DNA of 57,492 bases. Source: Gloeocapsa sp. UFS-A4-WI-NPMV-4B04 (lineage in GTDB: Bacteria; Cyanobacteriota; Cyanobacteriia; Cyanobacteriales; Chroococcidiopsidaceae). This document shows positions 16,746 to 24,350 of this stretch, one piece after another (position 1 is the first letter of the stretch; every line of letters starts with the position of its first letter). The stretch is taken from NCBI GenBank assembly GCA_019359535.1, contig JAHHHE010000007.1, positions 1 to 57,492 of the forward strand. Direction: 5' to 3'. The notes beneath the pieces were generated by a model. That model ran no database searches, was not told the DNA's origin, and saw only the letters and a program-made list of their open reading frames with translations. The translations under genes and the position numbers were made by a program.

Positions 16746-17486
16746 ATGTTAACCCAAGATAAAGCATCTTCTCAAGTCGATACCTTTAATTTCCAGCCAG
16801 GTGTCATCAACCCTAGCCGCAGCATTAACAAAGATGATGAAGCGTATCTACGGGATTACACCCTCGCAGCAAAAGTAATCAGTTGGGACGAAAGCACGTA
16901 TGGCACACTGTTTGAGGTAACGCCAGGAGATATCACTTCAATAGCGATCACAGATGACACAGTATGGTATCAGATTAACTATAACCGCGCGATTCCGCTT
17001 AACATTGACATATTCCACGCCCATCGGATACGAATTGAACTCTACAAAGCGGAACTGGATGAATTAGAAGCAGAAGTGAAGCAAGAGCAACCAGTGGGAA
17101 TTGCTGGAGACTCGGTAGGCTATCAGCTAACACCGAACTGGGAAGCGATAGAGGAGTTCAAATCAGGTCGCGCTCATGGAATGTTAGACGCTTCAAACAA
17201 GTTTCAGCCAATGTGTAGTGAGGCTAATTGCCCCTACTCTAACGGCTATCTCCAGGGATACAATAGTTTCCTTCAGCCACCGCCACAGCCGAAAGCTGCT
17301 AAACCTAAAGAGTGGTCAGTAACTTATAACTCTACATGGGATTGGTATATCGTGTGGGTGGGAGATTGCCCAGTGGGGAGAGCGGCTAACGCCTCTGAGG
17401 GTGAGCAAATAGCCCAACGGTATATTGCTGGTAATAAGTTTTGGCAAGAGCATCGAGAGAGGGTTTTAGCTGCCTACGCTGGTTAA
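16746..17486 (+). CDS. hypothetical plasmid protein, 246 aa
   Basis: Not recognised. A soluble protein with no signal peptide. A central SGRAHGMLDA...CSEANCPYSNGYLQGYNSFL segment contains two Cys that could hold a metal. The C-terminal EWSVTYNSTWDWYIVWVGDCPVGRA region is rich in Trp and beta-prone. It is followed directly by a strong terminator and so is a single-gene unit. Confidence 0.6.
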   Translation: MLTQDKASSQVDTFNFQPGVINPSRSINKDDEAYLRDYTLAAKVISWDESTYGTLFEVTPGDITSIAITDDTVWYQINYNRAIPLNIDIFHAHRIRIELYKAELDELEAEVKQEQPVGIAGDSVGYQLTPNWEAIEEFKSGRAHGMLDASNKFQPMCSEANCPYSNGYLQGYNSFLQPPPQPKAAKPKEWSVTYNSTWDWYIVWVGDCPVGRAANASEGEQIAQRYIAGNKFWQEHRERVLAAYAG

Positions 17487-17520
17487 CCAACAGTAGTATT
17501 TACAAAATATTCCTCTCCTA

Positions 17521-17555
17521 AAAGGACGCTTACCCACTACATCAAGCGTCCTTTT
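17521..17555 (+). terminator. rho-independent terminator
   Basis: AAAGGACGCTT (17521-17531) and AAGCGTCCTTT (17544-17554) form an 11-base perfect stem with a 12-base loop and a T-run, 35 bases after the stop of the preceding gene. Confidence 0.9.
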
Positions 17556-17587
17556 TCATCTAAAAGTTTTTCAAGGAATTAAACGCC

Positions 17588-17908
17588 ATGAACAAATTGC
17601 AAGTTAAGCCAACAATTGCCCAAGTCATCCTACAGCAATTGACAGCAACCGCTAGTCGAAAAATGATGTGCTGGGGGGTGCGGGACTTTATTGGGATGCC
17701 CAGTGGACTGTTGTTTCGAGTATCAGGGCTGAAGCATAGGGGTCATGTTTACGTCATTTTTGACGAAGCAACAGATACTTACAAAGTGCAAATTGCGAAG
17801 ATTCATAAGCGCGAATGGAAGGTATTACAAGAAGTCACTGATATCCATTGGGACACTTTGGGCGATGTCATTGATGGGCTGGTAGAACAGCCGTCTGTAA
17901 CCAAATAA
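17588..17908 (+). CDS. hypothetical protein, 106 aa
   Basis: The ATG follows AAGGA with good spacing. A compact alpha/beta protein (GVRDFIGMPSGLLFRVSGLKHRGHVYVIFDEATDTYKVQI) of a type seen on cyanobacterial plasmids, without assigned function. No catalytic pattern was recognised. Confidence 0.6.
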   Translation: MNKLQVKPTIAQVILQQLTATASRKMMCWGVRDFIGMPSGLLFRVSGLKHRGHVYVIFDEATDTYKVQIAKIHKREWKVLQEVTDIHWDTLGDVIDGLVEQPSVTK

Positions 17909-17936
17909 ATCTATTAGCAAACAAGGGTTCAAACTA

Positions 17937-18136
17937 ATGACAACTTCAAGCTTAATGCTGCATTGTGGCGCTTTTGGTGCTGCTCGTACCGACCTAGAAG
18001 CAGTTATCACCAGGCGCATTACCGAGAAATTTATCCTCCTGCGAAAGCTAAAGGTAAGAAGGTGTTACGACAATACCTTCAAAAACTTAACGTGAAGATA
18101 ATCCAACTACAAGAGTATTCAGCAACTGTTAAGTAA
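17937..18136 (+). pseudogene. remnant of a DUF932-type plasmid protein
   Basis: The start MTTSSLMLHCGAFGAARTDL is like the opening of cyanobacterial DUF932 phage/plasmid proteins. The frame then stops, and a different frame carries a plausible C-terminal helix (AKGKKVLRQYLQKLNVKI...EYSATVK) ending at 18134-18136. The normal protein is several hundred residues, so the middle has been deleted. Assignment rests on the short N terminus. Confidence 0.4.
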
Positions 18137-18201
18137 TTAGGTGCTGAACAAAAAAAAGCTATCCAATTAATTTAGATCAACTATCAAGCAGGAATAGAGC
18201 A

Positions 18202-19152
18202 ATGGTAGACACAATCGAGCATGATATCTTTACTGGCGATGAGTTTGTAGACAAGAATGCAGCACTACCAACAATAATTGTCTTAAACGATCAACAACAC
18301 TGTGGTTACTTTATCCCGGTTGGCACAATGGCAAAATGTGGCTGGATTAACTTTGATGAACATCAGTTAGTTAGCCATACCTTTCGCTCTGGTCAGACAG
18401 AGCAAGGAGTGTTAATTCAAAATCCCAGAATGCTAGTTTGTCCAAAAACAGATTTGTATCAGTATGATGTCCAAGCATCAGTTGAACAGCAAACCAGAAT
18501 AGTTGTGGGGCTGTACGACTCCGCCCTAAAAGATGATAAAAACATCAAAACTGAGCGATTGTATTTAGTATTCTTCCTAGACGAAAATAACGAGTGGTTG
18601 CATACCTTACCGTTGAAGTATGCAGCACGTGGCGTAAACGGTGCGACATTTGAAATAGAAAGACGAGCATTCAAAGCAGAATTAGAGGCTTGCCACGCAA
18701 TTACTAATCAAATATCAGCCAAGCCAAAAAATGATTTGTTTCACTGCTTGGGAGTATTTTGTTTTACTACTACTGCTGAACTAGCGGGTGATAGACAGAA
18801 GAATTGGTGTTGTAGGGTAGTGGCACATTCCAAGCCGACAACAGAAAACTGGAAGAATTATTTTGTCGGCTACACTCACTTCAAGGATACCGCTTGGTCA
18901 GCACTAGAACCAGGGCAGCGAATTGATGTATTGTCTGCGCCAGCAATAGCACCAGGAAGTGGGGAGATGGCGGCGCTCCCACCATTTAATCAGTTATATA
19001 GTGCAGAGCTAGACTATCAACAAGAGGAAATTGCCGCAGCGAGTTTAGGGACTGCACCGAGAGTGGCAACCGTAGCAACGGTAGACCATGCTCCAAGTAG
19101 ACGAACTTTGGCTAACGCCTCAAGCGATGTAGACCCTGATGTTGGCTTCTAG
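18202..19152 (+). CDS. DUF5895-type cyanobacterial plasmid protein
   Basis: 316 residues. The opening ALPTIIVLN...CGYFIPVGTMAKCGWINFDEHQLVSHTFRSGQTEQGVLIQNPRMLVCPK fits the DUF5895 family, which is abundant on cyanobacterial plasmids and has no known activity. It was recognised from memory and not searched. A Cys- and Trp-rich middle and a disordered C-terminal tail follow. The family resembles a single-strand-binding or recombination accessory in size and context, but nothing visible proves this. Confidence 0.65.
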   Translation: MVDTIEHDIFTGDEFVDKNAALPTIIVLNDQQHCGYFIPVGTMAKCGWINFDEHQLVSHTFRSGQTEQGVLIQNPRMLVCPKTDLYQYDVQASVEQQTRIVVGLYDSALKDDKNIKTERLYLVFFLDENNEWLHTLPLKYAARGVNGATFEIERRAFKAELEACHAITNQISAKPKNDLFHCLGVFCFTTTAELAGDRQKNWCCRVVAHSKPTTENWKNYFVGYTHFKDTAWSALEPGQRIDVLSAPAIAPGSGEMAALPPFNQLYSAELDYQQEEIAAASLGTAPRVATVATVDHAPSRRTLANASSDVDPDVGF

Positions 19153-19235
19153 AACTTGCTCAAATATATAACTTAACGCTCTTTGAAGGATAAATTCTAC
19201 TCCGCAAAGAGCGTTCACGCCACAAAAATAACCCT

Positions 19236-19715
19236 ATGCTTTACACAGCGTCATACTTCGAGCCACAACATCATTATGGGCGATTGCTATCTATTTCCCC
19301 TAGCATTCCCCAAGGGTTCAAAGTTTCAAATAATTTGAAATTTCTCATCCCTAGAGCAGAATTACTTACTGAGTGGGAAACAAAAAAAATTGATGAAGCT
19401 GAGTATAGAAAGCGTTATCGAATGCAGATTAAGGAGTCTTGGGGGGAAGTCAAAGCATGGTTGAACAGCCTCGACCCTAAACAAGATTTAACTTTACTGT
19501 GTTGGGAGGTTAAAGGCACATTTTGCCATCGTAATCTTATTGCTCTCTTGGTACAAAAACACCGAACTGACTGCTATGGAGGGCGGGATGTTGTAGCGGT
19601 AGACGCGGAACGATGCGGTCAGTGTGGCACAAAAATGATCCCAGGTCTGGATGCTAGTTATTGCCCTGTTTGCAAGACTTGGGTTGAGCGTTGGTTTTTA
19701 GAATCCCGGCGCTGA
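19236..19715 (+). CDS. DUF488-family protein with a zinc ribbon
   Basis: Residues 1-115 follow the DUF488 pattern: MLYTASYFEPQHHYG at the start, DLTLLCWEVKGTFCHRNLIALLV in the middle, the CHR being the family's conserved core. A short zinc-ribbon-like tail (CGQCG...CPVC) is added at about 127-147. The biochemical role of DUF488 is unsettled. The gene stands alone on the plus strand. Confidence 0.7.
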   Translation: MLYTASYFEPQHHYGRLLSISPSIPQGFKVSNNLKFLIPRAELLTEWETKKIDEAEYRKRYRMQIKESWGEVKAWLNSLDPKQDLTLLCWEVKGTFCHRNLIALLVQKHRTDCYGGRDVVAVDAERCGQCGTKMIPGLDASYCPVCKTWVERWFLESRR

Positions 19716-19766
19716 ATAAACGGAAATATACGTTGCGCTCCGGGTCGCTCTGCGTAAGCGCAACGC

Positions 19767-20026
19767 ATGGTCGAAGACAAAGAGCATACCGACGAAAGGT
19801 ATCGCGCATTGTGCATAACAACAAGTAAAGCTTCGAGTCAATGGAGTCAGCAGCAATTTAGATAGCGGCTTATAAAGCAGCATTCGAGCAGTTGGATGAA
19901 ATCGAGGTAGAACAAGCTGCCGTTGTAGTCATATCTCCCAACCGCGTTCAGTTGTTTGACATTGACATTGCTCAGTCTTGGGATGCTTGGCTACAAAGGC
20001 TTGAAGCCTACTATACTTCTCCTTAA
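19767..20026 (+). pseudogene. frameshifted small gene (about 85 codons)
   Basis: An ATG at 19767 opens a frame for 32 residues (MVEDKEHTDERYRALC...) to a TAG at 19863. A -1 shift at that point gives an uninterrupted, well-composed 53-residue continuation (AYKAAFEQLDEIEVEQAAVV...WDAWLQRLEAYYTSP) to a TAA at 20024-20026. The two halves read as one protein, so a single lost or gained base is the simplest explanation. The family was not recognised. Confidence 0.35.
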
Positions 20027-20117
20027 ATAAGCGTGACAACTTATTTGGGTAACGTTTTATATCTAGTGGTAGAAGGCAGCCGAAAAAGGTGAGCGCTAAA
20101 GTTAAATAGTCAGGATA

Positions 20118-20180
20118 AATCGTTCATCTCTCTAATTAAAGAGACGGAAGTAGGGATAACGCCCGAAGGAACGCGCCTCA
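20118..20180 (+). promoter_or_regulatory. glutamine riboswitch (glnA/Downstream-peptide class)
   Basis: The conserved glutamine-aptamer core is present: CGTTCA (20121-20126), then a TCTCT...AGAGA helix, then GACGGAAGTAGG (20142-20153), a GGG...CCC hairpin, and CCGAAGGAACGC (20163-20174). CGTTC and GAACG close the P1 helix. The adjoining CGCCTC (20174-20179) is complementary to GAGGCG (20202-20207), the ribosome-binding site of the next gene, so glutamine binding could control access to it. Cyanobacterial glutamine riboswitches are known to control glutamine-synthetase inactivating factors. Confidence 0.88.
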
Positions 20181-20210
20181 TTGGTTCGGAATAATCACAA
20201 AGAGGCGAAG

Positions 20211-20366
20211 ATGAAACTCGATAACTACAATACTCAATCCAATCACGACACCCAAATGGTTCCGTCCCAAGCACGTCAGCTCATGAGTGCTGAGCGCCAA
20301 AGAACCCAACAACGTGCTAAGTCAATGTTGGCCAGGGTAGCAGCCGATCTAAAAATAATTGATTAA
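20211..20366 (+). CDS. gifA: glutamine synthetase inactivating factor-like small protein
   Basis: A 51-residue basic peptide starting at the ATG behind GAGGCGAAG. Its core QARQLMSAERQRTQQRAKSM aligns with the QARALM...RQQSMLSRAAAEIG core of cyanobacterial IF7/IF17 proteins, and LARVAADLKI continues the match. Those proteins bind glutamine synthetase through Arg-rich helices and switch it off when glutamine is plentiful. The acidic/aromatic C-terminal extension of IF7 is missing here, so it may be a minimal or altered form. The upstream glutamine riboswitch strongly supports the call. An unrelated downstream peptide of the same riboswitch class is the alternative. Confidence 0.72.
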   Translation: MKLDNYNTQSNHDTQMVPSQARQLMSAERQRTQQRAKSMLARVAADLKIID

Positions 20367-20398
20367 AGTGTGCGTCATCGGTAAAAGGAGAGTCGAGC

Positions 20399-20551
20399 AT
20401 GAACAACAACACTCAACAGCGCTTACAAGCAGGTGCAAATCACCGGGCAAATATTCAAAGAATATTACAGCACCGCTTGGAAGTAGCAAAAGCAAAAGGG
20501 GATCAAACCCTAGTGCGTCAGTTGGAAGCAGAAAGTAACTACTACAACTGA
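20399..20551 (+). CDS. 50-aa conserved-looking small protein
   Basis: ATG at 20399 behind AAAGGAG with good spacing. The sequence (QQRLQAGANHRANIQRILQH, then RLEVAKAKGDQTLVRQLEAE) predicts two amphipathic helices. Small proteins of this look occur in many cyanobacteria without assigned function. It starts 32 bases after the gifA-like gene and is probably cotranscribed under the same riboswitch. Confidence 0.6.
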   Translation: MNNNTQQRLQAGANHRANIQRILQHRLEVAKAKGDQTLVRQLEAESNYYN

Positions 20552-20600
20552 AGCGTTGAAGTGGGCAACTTAGCTGTCAGATAACTTAAAAGAAAGTAAT

Positions 20601-20624
20601 GGGGATGTCGGACTCGGCATCCCC
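20601..20624. terminator. hairpin after the small-protein unit
   Basis: GGGGATG (20601-20607) pairs with CATCCCC (20618-20624). No T-run follows, so termination is uncertain. Confidence 0.4.
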
Positions 20625-20642
20625 ATTATGTTGGTTTAAAAA

Positions 20643-20827
20643 GGGAGCATCTCACTTTTGCAATGAGTACAAATACGCAAACGCAAAATTAAGCTTTTTC
20701 AGGTATCAATCGGAAACAAATCTGGCTTGGGAATCTCAATTTGAAAACCCTATTGTTGTCAAAAGACCTGATATGTAAAATTTGTTGTTATGAGTATAAA
20801 TATTTATTATAAAGGTAAGATACTCCC
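20643..20827. mobile_element. 185-bp MITE, copy A (inverted)
   Basis: It starts GGGAGCATCTCAC and ends GGTAAGATACTCCC, imperfect terminal inverted repeats. Read on the minus strand it matches copies B and C over its full length with scattered differences, so it is an older, diverged copy. The TTTAAAAA before it resembles the flanks of B and C. It lies 77 bases upstream of the phosphotransferase gene. Confidence 0.8.
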
Positions 20828-20903
20828 AGAATGATTCCGCCTATCTAGCTAACTGGGTGGATAGCCAGAATAATTCAGTCTAATAATTATTAGGCAGAAA
20901 ATT

Positions 20904-21788
20904 ATGAAAAGAAATGACGTTATACATTTAGCCGCTAGCCATGGGATCCAACTTTGTGGCGATATATTCTTTAATGAAATGGGGATTGACTTCAAAGTGG
21001 CATTTGCCACCGATGTCAACGGGCAAAAGTGGGTACTACGAATACCTCGTCGTGAAAATTTAGCTGACCAGATTGAACAAGAGAAAAAAATATTAAATCT
21101 AGTAAAAAAACACTTATCTATTTCAGTCCCCGACTGGAAAATTGCAAGTCCGGATCTAGTGGCATATCCCTTATTGAAGGATAAGCCTGTTATAACTTTT
21201 AACTCTGAAACACACGAGATTATATGGAATATCGATCACAAAGCTCCCCGTACTGTTTTATCATTAGCTAAAGTCCTTGTCGAACTCCATCAAATCCCAG
21301 TCCAGAAGGCTGTCTTAATGGGTTCAAAATTACTAACACCCCAAATGGCTCGACAAAAAGTTTTGCATGATATCGAGACTGTAAAGCGAGAAATGGGAAT
21401 AGGTGCGGAACTGGAAACCCGATGGCGAACATGGGTAGATACCGACAACTTTTGGCCTAATTTTTCTACTTTTATTCACGGTGATTTGTATGCAGGTCAT
21501 ATTCTGGCTGATAAAAACGGGGAAATCAGCGGTATTATCGATTGGTCTGAGGGGCAGGTGGGCGATCCATCTATTGATTTTTCAGGACACATGGCTGTTT
21601 TTGGAGAGCAAAGTTTAAGAGATTTAATATATTGGTATGAAAAATCCGGAGGAAAGGTGTGGAGCGGTATTTTTGAGCATTCTATAGAGCGCCACTCAGC
21701 TTCACCCTTAAATTACGCTATTTTTGCTATCAAAACAAAAATAGACAAGCATATCAATGCTGCTAAAGTCCAGCTTGGGGTTTTTTAA
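20904..21788 (+). CDS. macrolide 2'-phosphotransferase-like kinase (APH fold)
   Basis: 294 residues, normal for Mph enzymes, with no frame damage. MGIDFKVAFATDVNGQKWVL, IPRR (kinase ATP-site Lys/Arg region) and the E in EQEKKIL fit the N lobe. FIHGDLYAGHILAD (about 191) is the catalytic loop and GIIDWSEGQVGDPSIDF (about 210) the metal-binding loop. HxxFGE and YEKSGGKVW are typical of the macrolide branch of the aminoglycoside phosphotransferase fold. The natural substrate is unknown. MITE copies sit on both sides and it has no neighbour in an operon. Confidence 0.8.
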   Translation: MKRNDVIHLAASHGIQLCGDIFFNEMGIDFKVAFATDVNGQKWVLRIPRRENLADQIEQEKKILNLVKKHLSISVPDWKIASPDLVAYPLLKDKPVITFNSETHEIIWNIDHKAPRTVLSLAKVLVELHQIPVQKAVLMGSKLLTPQMARQKVLHDIETVKREMGIGAELETRWRTWVDTDNFWPNFSTFIHGDLYAGHILADKNGEISGIIDWSEGQVGDPSIDFSGHMAVFGEQSLRDLIYWYEKSGGKVWSGIFEHSIERHSASPLNYAIFAIKTKIDKHINAAKVQLGVF

Positions 21789-21832
21789 TCATAGTTAGGT
21801 TATCAAAATCAAAAAATGAAGAAGGAGTTTAA

Positions 21833-22017
21833 GGGAGCATCTCACCTTTGCAAAAAGTATTTATACTTGTTGCAATAAATCTTACATATCAGGGCTTTTA
21901 GCAAAAACAGGGTTTTCAAATTGAGATTCCGAAGCCAGATTTGTTTCTGACTAATACCTGAAAAAGCTTGATTTTGTGTTTGAGTATTTGTACTTATTAC
22001 AAAAGTGAGATGCTCCC
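21833..22017. mobile_element. 185-bp MITE, copy B
   Basis: Terminal inverted repeats GGGAGCATCTCAC and GTGAGATGCTCCC are perfect over 13 bases. The interior is AT-rich and has no ORF of its own. GAGTTTAA lies at both borders (21825-21832 and 22018-22025), consistent with an 8-base target duplication. Confidence 0.9.
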
Positions 22018-22025
22018 GAGTTTAA

Positions 22026-22210
22026 GGGAGCATCTCACCTTTGCAAAAAGTATTTATACTTGTTGCAATAAATCTTACATATCAGGGCTTTTAGCAAAAA
22101 CAGGGTTTTCAAATTGAGATTCCGAAGCCAGATTTGTTTCTGACTAATACCTGAAAAAGCTTGATTTTGTGTTTGAGTATTTGTACTTATTACAAAAGTG
22201 AGATGCTCCC
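22026..22210. mobile_element. 185-bp MITE, copy C (tandem, identical to B)
   Basis: Base-for-base identical to copy B by eye, in the same orientation and separated from it by only GAGTTTAA. The far border is GTTTAAAA. Identity implies a recent tandem duplication or insertion into the duplicated target. Confidence 0.9.
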
Positions 22211-22439
22211 GTTTAAAAAGCTATTCTTGGCAGAGGAGAATGTAAACGAAACATTGTGCCCCAGTAATCTTGGCTCTTTAGTTAAGTTGGAGCTACACAA
22301 CAACTCCCAGCAATCGCCTCACCGAGGCATGAAAATATTTTAAGTATCCTTTCATACCTACATTATCTAAAAAAAGCCTTCTTAATCATTGCTAGGTTGA
22401 TGGTAAAGTTAAAAACTTCACTATTAACGTAATCAGCAA
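22211..22439. other. intergenic, nothing firm
   Basis: About 230 AT-rich bases after the MITE pair. Short frames here have no ribosome-binding site. It presumably holds the promoter of the next small unit. Confidence 0.35.
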
Positions 22440-22568
22440 GTGCAACGAACTAGAGCAGAAACACAACAAATAACAAACAAAGTAAAGCCGCCTAAGACAC
22501 CTGTTGCTCTAAGGCAGTCAAGAAAGCAAATATTACGCATTGATTTAGGAGCAGTTAAGCTGGAATGA
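22440..22568 (+). CDS. possible 42-aa basic leader protein
   Basis: A GTG-started frame (VQRTRAETQQITNKVKPPKT...) ends in ATGA overlapping the next gene's start, the classic sign of coupled translation. It is rich in Lys, Arg and Gln and unrecognised. No clear ribosome-binding site precedes the GTG, so it may be a remnant. Confidence 0.35.
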   Translation: MQRTRAETQQITNKVKPPKTPVALRQSRKQILRIDLGAVKLE

Positions 22569-22936
22569 GTAAATGTAGTGCATTTGAACCCGCCCCAACG
22601 CGGTTTTATGCGCCTGCGGGTTTGTTTTTCCAAGCAGACTTAACCGAATTAGGTGTAGAGTGGTTGGGTTCAATTATTACCTCCCCTAGTAAAAGCTTCC
22701 GTTACAAGGTCGCGTCTGGGCCTTTGTGCCGCTTGTACTGGAACAATGGCGTTCCTGAGCCGCATAGTTTTGAGTCAGCCTACCAGCAAGATGAGCGTGG
22801 TCGGTGGCAGCGGACGCATGGAAACTATTTGAGCTACCAGTTAGTAGACGGCGGATTTTTGACAGTCCGATGGCAGCCGCCAATGATAGCGACACGAATA
22901 GCTTTAACAAAGAATCAAAAACACTCAGCCGCTTGA
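22565..22936 (+). CDS. hypothetical plasmid protein, 123 aa
   Basis: A soluble protein rich in Trp, Tyr and Phe (FYAPAGLFFQADLTELGVEWLGS...YKVASGPLCRLYWNNGVPEPHSFESAY). No family recognised. It probably depends on translation of the short upstream frame. A strong terminator follows. Confidence 0.5.
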   Translation: MSKCSAFEPAPTRFYAPAGLFFQADLTELGVEWLGSIITSPSKSFRYKVASGPLCRLYWNNGVPEPHSFESAYQQDERGRWQRTHGNYLSYQLVDGGFLTVRWQPPMIATRIALTKNQKHSAA

Positions 22937-22969
22937 GAAGACCAACTGTAGCTAAAACAAAATTAGCAG

Positions 22970-23002
22970 TTTTGCCCTAGTGTAGCTACGCTAGGGCTTT
23001 TG
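22970..23002. terminator. bidirectional terminator hairpin
   Basis: GCCCTAG (22974-22980) pairs with CTAGGGC (22991-22997), and the 10-base centre is itself nearly palindromic. T-runs lie on both sides, serving the two convergent genes. Confidence 0.8.
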
Positions 23003-23023
23003 TCTATCTAAAAAGGCAAATAG

Positions 23024-23470
23024 TTAAGTCAAAAACCGTGCCATTAATGGTAAAGCAACAACCATAAAACCAATGCTTATTAGCCTAAGTCTTACTTGTA
23101 GTTGTACAACCTCTAAATCAGTCATAGTAACGCTGCTCCAGTTCAAAAAACTAACATAAGCAAACATCCAACCGATTATCCCCAACGGAGTTATTACCAA
23201 GAGCAAGGTAGCCGTTCTTTTAGCCCCTTGGTAGTGTCCCCAGAGCAAGCATAACCAGCATCCTAAAACTGAACCAAGCCACCAGCCGATAAATGCGCCG
23301 ATTAAGGGCGGGATAATTCCCTCTAATTCGGCATTGGGCATGAACATTTTGACGTAGGCAATCCCCGAATGCTGACCCAAAATCATCAATACTACAGCAC
23401 CGATTGCACCTCCGAGAGCGGCTGCAAGGTATCCATGCTGATGATTCCTAGACCGATGTGTTGACGACAT
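23024..23470 (-). CDS. four-helix membrane protein, unknown
   Basis: 148 residues with four hydrophobic segments at roughly 14-34, 50-75, 85-107 and 128-147. A glycine-rich LGGAIGAVV and GAFIGWWLGS suggest tight helix packing. The N terminus is His- and Arg-rich. No family recognised. It is convergent with the preceding gene. Confidence 0.6.
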   Translation of the reverse strand: MSSTHRSRNHQHGYLAAALGGAIGAVVLMILGQHSGIAYVKMFMPNAELEGIIPPLIGAFIGWWLGSVLGCWLCLLWGHYQGAKRTATLLLVITPLGIIGWMFAYVSFLNWSSVTMTDLEVVQLQVRLRLISIGFMVVALPLMARFLT

Positions 23471-23789
23471 TGCTTTTATTTTTCAGGAGCCAATATATGG
23501 TCAATTGTGTTACCTACTCGCGTAAGTTAGCTGATGAAGTCATTTTGCACTCCTGAGACCAACATTTGCAATTACTAACGTTAGAGCAGAGGGCGGGGTT
23601 GGCACTCTCTAGCTCTATACACAGTGACTAAGCCAAAGCATACAAGCGCCTCTTTGAACCCTCATGGCGGTAAATTCATCAACTCCATTGAATTAACTAC
23701 TGCAATTGTCTGTCCAAGGCAAGAAACGCTCTTGCTAAAGGGATTACGAAAGAACTAGCTGTTTTAGAGCATCTATTAGAGGTAAAGCG
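23471..23789 (+). other. gap with a mini-ORF and a coupled remnant frame
   Basis: A 19-residue frame at 23497-23556 (MVNCVTYSRKLADEVILHS) has an AGGAG ribosome-binding site and may be the start of a lost gene. At 23692-23793 an open frame without a standard start (...LSKARNALAKGITKELAVLE...) ends in ATGA overlapping the next gene's start, like the other coupled junctions downstream. It may be a truncated upstream cistron. Confidence 0.35.
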
Positions 23790-24350
23790 ATGAAACCATT
23801 ATCTACTATCATTAATCGAGCGGATGGTATGACCCTCGTTGTGGTGTGGGAACTGCATGAGGGATGCTGGGAAATCCTCAGCATCGTGCGCTTAAGATGC
23901 GCGATCGCCCTGGTGCAAGAATCACCCACAACACGGCTGGTATTCCCGACAGGAGTTCTGCCCAATGATGTATGGGGCGGGGTGTGCAAAAAGCAGACCG
24001 CTAGAACGAACTATAAGAAAGCTGATTCGTTGCTATTAAGGCAAGAGAACTTGCTGGCAATGTTAGTAAACTCCCCAGGACAAAGGAAAGAAACGCTAGC
24101 AGTTCAACTGAGCGTTAGTGTGGCAACTGTTGGGCAGTTGCTGAGAAAGCTTGAAAAAGAGGGACAAATATACCACCGTACTCACCCGATGCAAAACAGA
24201 ACCAGACTTTATTACACGGGGACAGCACCAACGAATTTAGGCAGAGGCACGGCTGATAACCCAAGTAACTCGGTGCGTTCTACTCGTTTAGTACCGCCGT
24301 TAAAAGTCTATTTTGTCGACCCAAGAACTTTACAGCCATTACACCGATGA
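23790..24350 (+). CDS. winged-helix DNA-binding protein, 186 aa
   Basis: Residues 83-140 (RQENLLAMLVNSPGQRKETL, AVQLSVSVATVGQLLRKLEK, EGQIYHRTHP) form a clear winged helix-turn-helix, followed by a proline-rich tail. The N-terminal half is unrecognised. It is the first well-started gene of a chain joined by ATGA overlaps to 24347 and to the methyltransferase at 24637. It may regulate that unit or guide it on DNA; this is inference. Confidence 0.65.
   Translation: MKPLSTIINRADGMTLVVVWELHEGCWEILSIVRLRCAIALVQESPTTRLVFPTGVLPNDVWGGVCKKQTARTNYKKADSLLLRQENLLAMLVNSPGQRKETLAVQLSVSVATVGQLLRKLEKEGQIYHRTHPMQNRTRLYYTGTAPTNLGRGTADNPSNSVRSTRLVPPLKVYFVDPRTLQPLHR

Noticed and set aside
20040..20060. NtcA-type GTA-N8-TAC site upstream of the riboswitch
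   Set aside because: The best match ends TAT rather than TAC and no sigma boxes line up.
20643..22210. Repeated blocks that at first look like a CRISPR or direct-repeat array
   Set aside because: Only three 185-bp units with terminal inverted repeats and no regular spacers; they fit MITEs.
22161..22343. A 60-residue frame running out of MITE copy C
   Set aside because: Starts inside the MITE without a ribosome-binding site and has no recognisable composition.
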